Shown in pieces: positions 1 to 10,819 of a DNA stretch of 64,000 nt. The DNA is from Botrytis cinerea B05.10 (lineage: Eukaryota; Ascomycota; Leotiomycetes; Helotiales; Sclerotiniaceae), in the NCBI RefSeq assembly GCF_000143535.2, contig NC_037324.1, positions 1,550,001 through 1,614,000 of the forward strand. The letters run 5' to 3'. The position numbers were made by a program, and so were the translations under genes. Under the pieces are notes generated by a model. The model was given only the letters and a program-made list of their open reading frames with translations, was not told where the DNA came from and did not search any database. Numbering within the stretch: the stretch's first letter is position 1; every line of letters begins with the position of its first letter.

Positions 1-658
1 AGCCTATTCCTGAATTACTGAAAGCTATGAAGTGTGTTCCAGTATGCAGTTTCCCCCACTTTTGGTGAAGCCTCACAAGTGAAATTTAAGTTTATCGTGG
101 GAGGCTGAGCAGCCACAAAGTAGGCAAACACGTTATTTCGCAGCTAATTGCACATACACGTATTCTTGCGCCTTGTCATGAAGTGAGGAAAGCCTAGCCG
201 CAAACATAAGGGCGATGCACATAAAAACTTGACACTCGAAGGCATTGCTGAAAAGTACTTTTATTGGCCTTATTCATCTTTCCAGCGTATGCCCAGGTGG
301 TTCATGACTTATATTGGCTCTTGGCGTCTGATGAATCGATCAGCTATAGCAGCCAACGATTCTAATTGTTCTATGGATAGCTTCTAAACTCCCTCCAGAA
401 GCCTCCGGGTGCATTCTATAAGTACGGGAGAAAGGAATAGAACAAATTGTCGCCGTATGGGCTCCGTACTTAAATTTGCCTTATACTGCGCCAGCTCAAT
501 TCATTCCAAGAATCAACTTTCTCTTGATCTCTTGTCATCAATAACATTCACTAAAGAACATATGATTGGTTTCATTCACCACGATCTGCTTTTGCCATAA
601 AGCTGTTAAGACAACTACAGGGCACCTAAACATTCTGTTTAGAAACCATCAAGCAAAT
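1..658. other. Intergenic, upstream of RBR ligase gene
   Basis: No convincing coding frame on either strand. The last part is presumably the promoter and 5' leader of the gene that follows. An open frame entering from 566 is continuous with that gene but its first ATG lies only 93 nt before the chosen start. Confidence 0.5.
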
Positions 659-2983
659 ATGGAAAACGTGTCAGTGCCGAACCTGCAAATAGTTATCAGC
701 AAAATGGAGGTTAAGATACGAGATCTATATGCCTCGAATGATCCTGACAGCATTGTATATCGAGAGAAGCCACGCTACTTCTACGCGCCCTTGCATTCTA
801 AGTTCAATGGACCTCTGAATTTTAAGTCTGACATTTTGATGAAAGATATCGATTGGCAAACATTTAGTCCGCCAGCAGAAATACTATCTGGAGTGGCAGC
901 TTTCAATAGCTCCAAATGGGCTATCCCGGAACTATCTACAATAATCACAAAATCTATAGGTGAAGCTATGTCGCGCAAAAGCTTGAAACTTCTCGAAGCT
1001 GCATCTCAATCAAACAAAACGACCATTATATCAGCCCCTGGCAAGAGTTCTCAATCATATACTTCATCCAATGTCACTGTGGCAGGACCATCAAGACCAA
1101 AGCTTCAAGTAAGTAGCTTAGTTTATTAGGTAGAAACATGTCATTGACCGGAACATGTAGACAACTGCAACGGACAAGGATCCATCGAGTATAGAGGGAA
1201 GAGAAAAATCTCTAGTGACCAGTCAACTATCAATGGAGACTATCACTACGCCTGATTCCGGATACATTCCCGCTGTAGACAGATCTGATTTAGAATCAAG
1301 TTCAAGGCTTTCTCGTCAGGGATATAGCAAATTAGCCCCTCTTGCTAGGTTTGTTAAGATGCTTAAGAAGAGACAGGGCAAGGGCAAATCTGTAGTTGCA
1401 GAGTCTATTAGGTATGAGCCTCGAAATCAGGATGGAATCTTGCTAATTGATTAAATAGAGAATGCGTCTCGTGCTTAGATGATTTCCCGGGGAGTGGTAT
1501 GGTTCATTTGCAGTGTCACGATTATTGCAAAGACTGTTTCGAAAGACTAGTCATGTGAGTTATTTCCAAGATACGTATCGTGGACTATCTAACACAACAC
1601 AGTACTGCCATGGAAAAAGAGTCGTTATGGCCTGTTAAGTGCTGTCTCAACGTTATACCACATAAGGTCATTGTAAAAAACATCAAATCAAACCTAGCAA
1701 AAGAATTTCGACTGAAGGCTTCAGAGCGGGAGATCGATGTAGGAGACCGAATCTATTGTGTTAAGCCAAGATGTGAAAGGTGGATTTCCAACAATTCGAT
1801 CAACAAAAGTATTAAATGCGCATCTTGTCCTTCTTGCAAAACAAAGGTGTGTATCAGTTGCAGAGGTCCATGGCATGCAAAGATGGAATGTCCTCAGGAT
1901 AAAGATTTTCAAGCTACAGTCAGGTTAGCAGATGAGCGAGGGTGGAAGCAATGTTACAACTGCATGATTTTCATCGAACTCAACCAAGGATGTAGGCATA
2001 TGAGATGCCATTGTAAAGCCGAATGGTGTTACGTTTGTTCTGCCAAGTGGAAGACCTGTGAATGTACAGAAGCAGAGCTTAATAGGTTAGTGCTAGACTT
2101 GCAACTCAGACAAGAAGCTGTTGCTCTAGAAAGGCAGTTACAGGCAATAAGTACTGGGCAAGACGAAGAACAAATCAGACGGGAGGTGGTAATAATCGGG
2201 AATGCGGCAGAAGAAGAACGCATTGCTATTCAAATGGTCGAGGATCTCAAACGACGAGAAGCTGAAGAATTAGGAAGAGAAGTCGAACTTGCTTTTCAAT
2301 TGGAGGAAGCCATTCGACGTCGCCAAGAGGATGAAAGGGTTGCAGAAATAGCTTTCACTTTTGGGAAAATAAGAGAAGAGCTGAATGCGTTACATCATTC
2401 ACAAAAGTCACGACTTGCTGCTCGCTCGCAGGAAGAATTTCAAATGTTACAAGAACGAGAAAATGGGTTCTACAAGCTAAAAATCCAGCATGAAAGCGAA
2501 TGTGATCAGTTAGAGAGGGAATACGAAACAGAATACTCGAACCAAGAGCTTCGTTTCCGAAATGAATACAATCAACTTCAGGAAGAGGAAATCCGTGCTG
2601 TGAAGGAAAATACGGAAAAGCTTGAAGAATTCTGGAAAGACAAATCGAATGCTGCATACAATATTCGCGCTGCGAAAAACTCACATCAGGACAGTTGTAA
2701 TGCAGCGTTCAGAAACTGGGACTTGGACAGGGAAACTGCTCTACAAGAGTGCACCAAGAATTTCGAGTTAAAGAAGTCATCTCTGGTGAAGTACCACAAT
2801 TTGGATGTTGCCGATTCCAGGCGGAAAGTGAAAGATGAGTGGAGAGAGTGGGCAAGAAACAAGGTCGCCGAGGTCCAATGGTTTGACGCTGTTATTGCTG
2901 AGCGAGAACATATGTTACAAACTCTAGAGAATGAGCAGTATACAATGGTCACAGCAGAGTATGAAAGAGGCAGAGAATTGTAG
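659..2983 (+). CDS. RBR-type E3 ubiquitin ligase with long C-terminal coiled coil
   Basis: Exons 659-1108, 1161-1411, 1459-1554 and 1603-2983 join in frame to 725 residues. RING1 spans about residues 236-280: it opens with CVSC, continues with a CHDYCKDC stretch and ends in KCC. The IBR follows at about 318-362. RING2 lies at about 383-420, with the presumed thioester cysteine C396 (codon 1991-1993) in the motif QGCRHM. RBR ligases take ubiquitin from an E2 onto this cysteine before passing it to the substrate. About 300 residues after RING2 are rich in Glu, Arg, Gln and Lys and look like a continuous coiled coil, probably for oligomerisation or partner binding. The N-terminal 230 residues match nothing I know. 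An in-frame ATG at 566 is an alternative start; 659 is preferred because the residues between look non-coding. Substrate unknown. Confidence 0.88.
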
Positions 2984-3525
2984 GTTTTATAACTATTTGT
3001 ACGATGGAGCTATGACTTTGATATAAGCATCATCACATATCACTAGCTGTGCGGGGTGATAGAAGTTTGTCCTATTGTTCCGTCGCACATTTGTGTCTGA
3101 AACATATATGTCGGAGATCAAAACGTGATACCATGGCTTCGGAACATGGCTCGGGAGCCAATGAGGGGAATTTCGGAAGGGTTTCCATCCGTAATCGAAG
3201 ACCTGCTGGCTGAAAACCAGTACATACTCGGAGATTAATCTCTTTTTTGCATACCTTTTCTTGGTTTAGATGATATAAATCATCGTGGAGAGATCGGACG
3301 AAGTTTCAATAGATGCTTCACAAAAGATCATACGTCTTTGAGTGATAGTGAGGAAATTTTTATTGGTGATTTGGTGTTCATTTGTGAGAGAGCGTGTCTT
3401 ATGAAAGAATATATATTACTACCATACCCATTGGACTAGTATGTGATAAGAGCAACTTTCTTTTCTTTTCTCTTTCTCTCTTTCTTCTCTTCATTGACCA
3501 TCTCAAGCTTACCAGATAAGCCAAG
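2984..3525. other. Intergenic with pyrimidine-rich leader
   Basis: No gene seen. From about 3456 to 3500 a TTTCTTTTCTC-type pyrimidine tract precedes the next start codon, as is usual for well-expressed filamentous-fungal genes. Confidence 0.5.
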
Positions 3526-6404
3526 ATGGTTCAGACATTCTTTACCTTACTTTCTCTGTTCTTATGTGTCAATTCTGCATTGTAAGTTTCCCTCCTACAA
3601 GTCGGCTCAACAGAGCAGCTAATACTATGGTCTTTTAGAATTCCCGTTCCATTACTTAACCGCGATGATCCTAGCCCAGTAATAGCTCCAGCCCCATCAA
3701 TCCCATCATGTGCAATTCCATGCATTGCATCAGCAGTAGCCGAAGAAACAAGTTGTGATCCCACGGACCTTGCCTGTCAGTGTGATCCTGATAATGTTAC
3801 TTTGATTCAAGGAGTAGCCACAAGCTGCGTACTTCAGGCTTGTGGAATCGAGGAAGCTCTTCGTCAGTATTCCTTTTTTATTCATATATATAGTGAATAT
3901 CATGAAAAGCTCAAGCTGACATTATATAGAGGTTCTGGATGATACTACTGCAGAATGTTCTTCTGTACTTGCGGCTGGAAATGCTAGTGCGGCTCCTTCT
4001 TCAGCAACCCCTTCAGCAATACCATCCGCAGCCCCATCTTCGGCTTCTGCTAGCATATCGGCAGCTCCTTCATCTGTTTCTACTACTTCTTCTATTGATT
4101 CTAGCCCCCCATCTGCAGTTCCTTCATCAGTCGTGGGCTCGGTTCCTTCGGTTGTTCCCACGCCACCAAATACCACATTCGTTATTCCTGCTTGTGCGGA
4201 TAGCTGCATTCAAAATTCTGTTGGGCTCACTTCTTGTGGACTTACCAACATTACTTGTCAATGTGAGAAGAGTAATGCGGAGGCCATTCAGTCTGCTACT
4301 GTTTCTTGTGTAACTGCAAGTTGTGGGGAAAATGGGGCTAATATTGCTATTGGTATGTGCTTTTCTTCTTCTTCTTCTAGCGTTGCTGTGATTCTTTAAG
4401 ATTGGTGGAAAAAGGGGTGGGAGTGGTGCCTCAATATCTATTGTAGTGCATGTCAGTATTGAGAGAGATTTGAGTGTTCTATTCCATTCACAATGATGAA
4501 ATTCTCAGTGCCTTTCGGCCAATACTTTCATTCAATTGGCGGGCAATCACATTGATTCTCTTGAAAGTGAAAACGAGAGAGCTAATTTTGACATAGAAGT
4601 CAATAGATCACAAGTTGACAAGTGTAATGCATTATCAGCGCCTGCTGGTTCTTCTTCGTCAATCACCGGCTCAGTAACAGCCAATGGACCAACACAAATA
4701 AGCCTTACCGGCAACCCATCCGGTATCTCTACAGAAATACCTCCTTGCGGACCACCTATTCCATATTATGGATACCCAACACAATCGAATCCGATTAATC
4801 CTCCCGGATCACCAACTCCGGATGCTGGAGATCCACCGGGGGTTGTATCTAGCACGCCGACTGATCCAGGATCAGCTTCTTCAACTAATGCCAGTATAGA
4901 TCCATCAGGGGGTTCCGGGTCTATACCAACTGATCCTAGTTTCCCAACAAGTGGTGGTTCTTTCCCGTCAGGAGCTGGGTCTAGCACACCTGCAGATCCA
5001 GGGTCAGCATCTTCGACTAATATCAGCCTAAACCCACCTGGAATTGTATCTAGCACGCCGACTGATCCAGGATCAGCTTCTTCAACTAATTTCGGTGTAG
5101 ACCCGTCAGGGGGCTCAGGTTCTGTATCTACCGATCCTGGTTCTCCAACAAGTGGTAATTCTTTCCCATCCGACAGCTCAACCCCCGTAGATCCAGGATC
5201 AGCCTCTTCAACCAACGCAAGTGTAGACCCATCTGGGAGTTCTGGATCTTCACAAACTATCCCAGGTTCGTTCCCTTCTAGCAGTTCTCCAAGCCCCACA
5301 GATCCATCAAGAGGCACAGATCCTTCTGGAGCAGCTTCTAGCACATACCCTTCAGACCCATCTGAACCTTCGAGTACACCTCCAGGGGGAATTGGCAGTG
5401 GACCAAGTTATAGTTATGGATATGGATATGGTACTTATTATCCCTCTAGTACACCCACATCCACTGGAAATGGAGGTGATCCGAGTGATCCATCGGGAAC
5501 TGGTGGTGCTTCGGTATCTTCTTCGGCTACGGGACCGGTTTCGCAGAGTAGCCAGTCGATTGGTGCGCCTAGCACTTCTTCTGGAGGCGACTCTTCAAGC
5601 CCGAGTACTTCTGGTGGAGATCCTTCATCGCCAGGTACAACGGGCGAGGGCCCTTCCCCGTCAACCACTTCTGGCTTGGACTCGTCTTCTCCAAGTACAA
5701 CCGGTGGAGGTGCTTCTTCGCCAAGTACAACTAACAGTGATCCATCTTCACCCACAACCTCAAGCGGGCTAAACAACCCATCCAGCTTCCCCACTGGAAC
5801 CGATCCCTCTCCATCTTCACCCTCAAACTCAAATAACCCCCCTCCACCCCCACCACCCGCTAGCGGTGGCTATTACGGCTACAATCCCGCTTCAGTGCCC
5901 GCAGCCCCATCATTCACATCACCCTCTACCCCAGCTATCCCAACATCTCCCTCCAATTCCAACTCCAACTCCCCCTTCTTTCGCCTCTCACTCCTTCCCT
6001 CCCGTTACTCTCTCCTCGAATACATCATACACGTATACTTTACTTCCTCACCCCCCTCCCCCTTCATATCCTCGCGCGGTCTCACAACCAATTCTCGCAC
6101 CTCCGCATGTTTATTTTCCATCACATCATCAGGATTACTTTCCTGTTCCGGCTCTGCATCTTCTAACTCTCATTCTCACACTGGATCCCCTCATAGCGGC
6201 ACTGGAGATGCAAAAACGAGATATTTCGGATATGAATTCGCACGCGTGTGGGATTCTGGATTTACCGTTTTACAGACGCGGAATACGTTGAGGGATATGC
6301 ACGGGAAGGATTTAAATGGGACATTGATGGTGGATTCCACGAGTGAGTATCCGTATGGGAGTTTGTTGAGGTTGAGAAATGAGCAGTTTATTGGAAATGG
6401 TATG

Positions 6405-6452
<48 letters not shown>

Positions 6453-6773
6453 TTGCTACGCTTGCGTTTTCGTATCTTTCCTTTCCATCTGCCGTTTTCT
6501 GTTTTCCTCTATCGATTGAGTAGGTAATTCTGATGGACAATATACTAACATCAACCCCCAAATCCAGAGAACCAAGCCCGTTTCTGTGCGCAAACATCAT
6601 CTTCAATTCCCTCAACATATGGATCCCCAAATCCAGACGCAACACAAAGCCAAACTGATGCATTTTTGGAAGGAAGTCCAGTTCGTGCGTATATTAATGG
6701 AACGCAGGGATTACCTGCAGATTGTCAAGAGGTGAAATTGGTGATTGAGTGGGTTGATGATGGGGGCTCTTAG
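3526..6773 (+). CDS. Secreted double-CFEM protein with Ser/Thr/Pro-rich stalk
   Basis: Exons 3526-3581, 3639-3862, 3930-4352, 4597-6399 and 6568-6773 give 903 residues, all junctions in frame. A signal peptide (MVQTFFTLLSLFLCVNSA) leads into CFEM domain 1, which has all eight cysteines and the Asp before the CQC motif (DPTDLACQC). A Ser/Ala/Pro linker leads to CFEM 2, whose eighth cysteine (VDKCNAL) is supplied only by the fourth exon. CFEM 2 has Asn (LTNITCQC) where domain 1 has Asp. CFEM domains act at the fungal surface, some in haem uptake through that Asp and others in adhesion or virulence. Then come some 470 residues rich in Ser, Thr, Pro and Gly, likely O-glycosylated, and a tail I do not recognise. 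No GPI signal or membrane segment is seen at the end, so secretion or wall attachment is inferred. Without splicing at 4353 the frame stops at 4399, giving a 249-residue form. Confidence 0.75.
4843..5090 (+). repeat. 47-bp exact direct repeat in the Ser/Pro-rich region
   Basis: The same 47 bases occur at 4843-4889 and 5044-5090, within a larger degenerate repeat encoding units such as SSTPTDPGSASSTN. This is a recent in-frame duplication in the stalk of the CFEM protein. Confidence 0.85.
6409..6450 (+). repeat. (CT)n microsatellite inside an intron
   Basis: An uninterrupted run of about 21 CT units begins directly after the splice donor in the last intron (6400-6567) of the CFEM gene. It may act as a polypyrimidine element and explains this intron's unusual length. 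Confidence 0.95.
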
Positions 6774-7514
6774 GGTTGGAATGAGATGAAATGGGGAGAG
6801 GGAAATTGTGCAGAGCCGGTATACATGGAATGATATATGGATGGACATTCATTTGAGAGTTTAGTTTTATCTCTTATTTTTCTTTTGTGGATGGAGGGTT
6901 CAGCATTGTTGTTGTTTGCGTGGAGATTGGAGGTTAGCGGTTGAACTTGAATGAAGGGAATTAGCGGGTAGCTGAATGGTAATCTTAACGCGGTACAGTG
7001 TTGTGAAGTACGTACAGATATTTTCAGATATCAAATCTAGCTTTCCAATCCTGTTCTGCCTGTATTGTTCAAACAAGATACCATCATACTATCATTGAAG
7101 AAAACTCACACTCAAAGGCGTATTTTTCAACACCCACAAAACTGTTTTACACAAGCTCATCAAGTCCAACAATGGAATCACAAACGAAATAAAATTACGC
7201 CCCAACACCGTCCCTTTTTTATCCCCAAATTCCAACGTTACGTTATCCTATGCTACGCTACGCCATGGTATATCCCTTTCCTCTTTTCCTGACCTGCTAA
7301 TGCATTCATCCATCCAATCCTTTTGTGTGCTCCATCGCAGTCCCGCCATGCCATGCCATACCCAATTCCCCCATACCATATCCCACCATACCATATCCCA
7401 CCATACCATTCCTCACCATATATACAAGTATATCTCAAAGCTATGTTATATATGTGCAATCGCCGCCTTGTCCATTGCAGGGAGGAGCGAAGATAATGTA
7501 ATATCGAGTAACAT
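6774..7514. other. Convergent 3' intergenic region
   Basis: Lies between the ends of two convergent genes. No coding evidence. Holds the short CCATACCATATC-type tandem repeat annotated separately. Confidence 0.5.
7367..7416 (+). repeat. Short tandem repeat, CCATACCATATCCCA-type unit
   Basis: About three imperfect copies of a 15-bp unit in the 3' intergenic region. A simple-sequence repeat with no evident function. Confidence 0.8.
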
Positions 7515-8105
7515 TCACATCGAATCGAAGTCTCCCTTCTTTGACTCCTTCCTTCTCTTCCCTCTAGTATTTCTTGTATTACGTTTCGCGATGCCATTTT
7601 TCTTATCGTTGGAATCAGGTCGCAATCGCTTTCTAACCATCACTTTTCTTATTTCAGTTGTGCGTCGCATAACCCATGAGTTCTTTTCCTTGTCGAAAAA
7701 TGGTTCTTGCATTGTAGTGATGGTGATCATCAAGATGATTTTCGTGCCGCCTTTCGGGGACACGAATGTTTTGATGATTTTGGTTCTTTGGGTTGATACT
7801 AAACCTCTTGTAGTGGTGGAGGTATTTGATACTACTGCGGCACTCGAAGCAGGGTTTCTGGTTGGGAGACGTGTGATGGGGTTGTAGGTTCTTGAGCTCG
7901 TTGTTGGTAATGGGAGGAGAGGTTGTTGGAGGATAGTGGAGATGCTGGGAAGAGTTGGTGGGGTGGAGTTATTGTTATTTGATACATTGGTTGTATATAT
8001 TGTGGGGGGAATGGTGATATTAGATGATGGATCTGAATTGGATGAAGAAACGTTTGTAGATGAAGAAGAGGAGTAGGAAACATTGGATGGCTTGATGGGC
8101 TTCAT
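7515..8105 (-). CDS. Small hypothetical protein, low-complexity N-terminus and basic C-terminus
   Basis: A single open frame of 196 residues starts at an ATG. The first 90 residues are almost only Ser, Thr, Asn and Pro. After about residue 105 there is a more ordered stretch (KIIKTFVSPKGGTKIILM) followed by a strongly basic tail with several KR clusters, such as RKRLR and RGKRRKESKK, which could be nuclear-localisation signals. I do not recognise a family. Low complexity makes chance openness possible, but the change in composition and the clean ATG favour a real gene. Confidence 0.45.
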   Translation of the reverse strand: MKPIKPSNVSYSSSSSTNVSSSNSDPSSNITIPPTIYTTNVSNNNNSTPPTLPSISTILQQPLLPLPTTSSRTYNPITRLPTRNPASSAAVVSNTSTTTRGLVSTQRTKIIKTFVSPKGGTKIILMITITTMQEPFFDKEKNSWVMRRTTEIRKVMVRKRLRPDSNDKKNGIAKRNTRNTRGKRRKESKKGDFDSM

Positions 8106-10819
8106 GTTTTTAATTTGCGTCGTCTATACAAGAAACTACTCATCAAATTACTCGCCAACTTTGTGGGTACTGTTCAACCGAACAGTAAGGAATATTATGG
8201 GGATGGTAAAGTCAAAACTTTCGAAAGTGCAATCAGATTGCTATGAGTTGAGTGTTTGAGTTTGGGTGATGGTCGTAAGATTATTTTTGGAATGGTAGCT
8301 TATAAGCAAGTCATGCTCAGCCTTACCCGCTTTGCAACAAGCATCCAACAAAGCTTTCATAAGAAGCGCTATGAAATTTTCACATCAATTAAGGTATAGC
8401 AGCAAAAGAGACCTGATTACAATCTTTGCTCACACGAAAGTTGTCCTCGGGTAGGGGAGATAATCGACCACCGATGGCCAAGAAAGAGACCACAAGCGCG
8501 ATATGAGGCCGCTGTGGTACGTTGAAAAGCATGGGCTTTTGCCTAACCCCTTTATCGGCTACAAGAAAATTACAGAAGACTATCAGGAAATTATCTGGCG
8601 CAGTAGACGCGAAAGAAACGGAAAACACGGCAAAGAAAAGGTCGCAAGCTTGGTCGAATAGCTGACAGATTATAGGTTGCTCCAAGTGAATCAATTCATT
8701 TCAGTGTTTCATTAAAACGTTGGATTAAATATCTGGCATTTAAACTGCCCGCCAATATATTGCTAACCAAAAGGCTTTAAAGTCTATATAATCATGTGGT
8801 TGTGATCCTTTGGAGCAGTAGAATCTGTGGAAGCGGATCACGCACAAACGCGGGTATCCATCGGGATCCTACAAAAGTTTCGATTCAAAGGTCGTTTACA
8901 TGGCCGCATACCCCAACAATAGTGCTCGCATGCCACAACACTTATATTCTGACCTAACAATAATATATATGACCAATACACTTATTAGGCTTATCTACTT
9001 GGCATTGGCTTCAAGAACGCCGCCTGTTGCGAGGGAAGATTCGCTTAGGAAAATATTGAATTATGACGAATTAAAGTCGCTCTTCTAGGCCAATATAAAG
9101 TTTGATCAGAGTTCGGGAAAATGTGAGTCTTGCGCGGGTGTACACGCGCATTGATGGTTCGGCATGGCACATTTTTTGTAGCTACCAGAGGAAAGTTGTA
9201 CTCATAACACCATCGGCCTGGCCGTGATCGTGGCCACATTTGTGAGTAATTTCAGTGCTCCATTATCCAGCATCCTAGATGTTCATAAAAAAAATCGAAC
9301 AAAATAGGTTGAATTAAGACGGAAATCATGATTGGAAGGGCGACCGTCTTAGGTGACTTAATCCATACCAATTCACCATAGTGTACACTGTACATAACCC
9401 ACAGGATTCAATTGTAGAATGCTCCGAAGGATTATTGTTTAGAAGAAGGTATTCTGATTGAATCTGCTTAGATCTGCTCACTTCCCCGGCTTTGAAAACG
9501 GTGACCCCGAAGAGTATACATGATTGGACAAGATATGAGATAGTCTATAGATACCTAAATACTTTGTTTGCCATAGCAGATAGGGATCTGGGACACAAGC
9601 TGTCATGGTTTGGTGTAGATGTAGGTGTAGATGTTGATGTTGATGTTGATGTTTGTTATGCTGATGATATTGTGTGTTGGACAGAACTGGATACAAGAAG
9701 GGCAAATGATCTGGAGATGTGATATCACGTGATTTATGGATCCTCCAACAGCCAACGCTAGCACAGACCTAAGAGACCTTGGCCTACGATTGTTCTAGCT
9801 ACCCCTCTCCGTAAGGATGTATCCGATGTTACGATGTACCGGTGCTTCGTATTATATACTTCAAGCCCTTCAACAAATTTTTCAATGCTTGGACTTCCGC
9901 AAGAGCACTTAGTTTGCTGAAAATAAACCTCATCTGCATGCTCCCCCGCCACTTTCCTAATGCCTACTGTATCAAGGGTCCAAAGTTGTGGACTGTCCCA
10001 TCTGTCCGTCTGTCCATCCAATCATCCATGTTGAGATTTCGAGTGAGCTCTACCCAATTCGCCACTGACAAGCTTTTCTTGCCTGTCGACACGCAGCAGG
10101 CAAGTCCCTGTTACCAAGAGATGATCCTCAAGTGAAGGTTCTTACCTCATTGCACCATTGGAATACTAGCTCGAGACACGGCTAGCTTACTATCACTGCG
10201 GTACTGAATTCCTCTGCGGAACGATCGATAGCACATCCGCATCTTCAACAACCGATATATTCTTAAAGTTGCTCGACTCTCAGACTCTCAGACCTGGTGC
10301 TAGAGGATCAAGGTCTCCAGAAAAACTCATTGTTAACCCCAAGTAGCTCTGCCAGTCAATGATTAATGAGCAACCGCTCGGAACTTCTTAGCATTGCCCC
10401 GCGCACTTACATCATGAGAAACTCTAAAATGCCCCTCATTACTCTTCATTTCCAAAAAGAACTGTACTACTGCAAATTTGAACTTTTGGCCAGATTTAAT
10501 TTGATGATCTAAATTATGCCTGCAAGCCTGGAAAGGGGTTCTTTAGATCCTGAGCTTCATAGCTAGTTCATTTGAATTGTTGAGAATTCTTTCTTTGCAA
10601 AAGTCGCAAGCATTAAACTTCACTGTTTTAGGTACTCATCGACTCTCGATTGAAAGATATCCAATAATTGAAAATCTACACTGCGTCGAATCAACCACCA
10701 TACATCTGCCTTGTTTATTGAACCTGATTCTAGGAGCCGAAACGGTTGGAAATCGAACTTTTAAGGTTGCGATTCTTCACAACGAAGATAACTACAACAA
10801 ACTCCATTGTGTGGAGATA
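8106..10819. other. 2.7-kb gene-poor intergenic region
   Basis: Short open frames here begin with non-ATG codons or have random-looking composition, and I see no transposon or RNA gene. It includes a GATGTT repeat near 9617. The frame of the next gene is open back to 10577 but has no ATG before 10820, so the last 240 bp may be leader. Confidence 0.5.
9617..9657 (+). repeat. GTAGAT/GATGTT hexamer repeat
   Basis: Six to seven imperfect hexamers in non-coding DNA. Simple-sequence repeat. Confidence 0.85.

Noticed and set aside
4399..4536. Reading the CFEM region and Ser/Pro-rich region as two genes
   Set aside because: The second would have no ATG, and the first would lack the eighth cysteine of its second domain; one spliced gene explains both.
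8389..8694. Minus-strand 101-codon frame
   Set aside because: Starts with TTG, and the translation looks like non-coding sequence.
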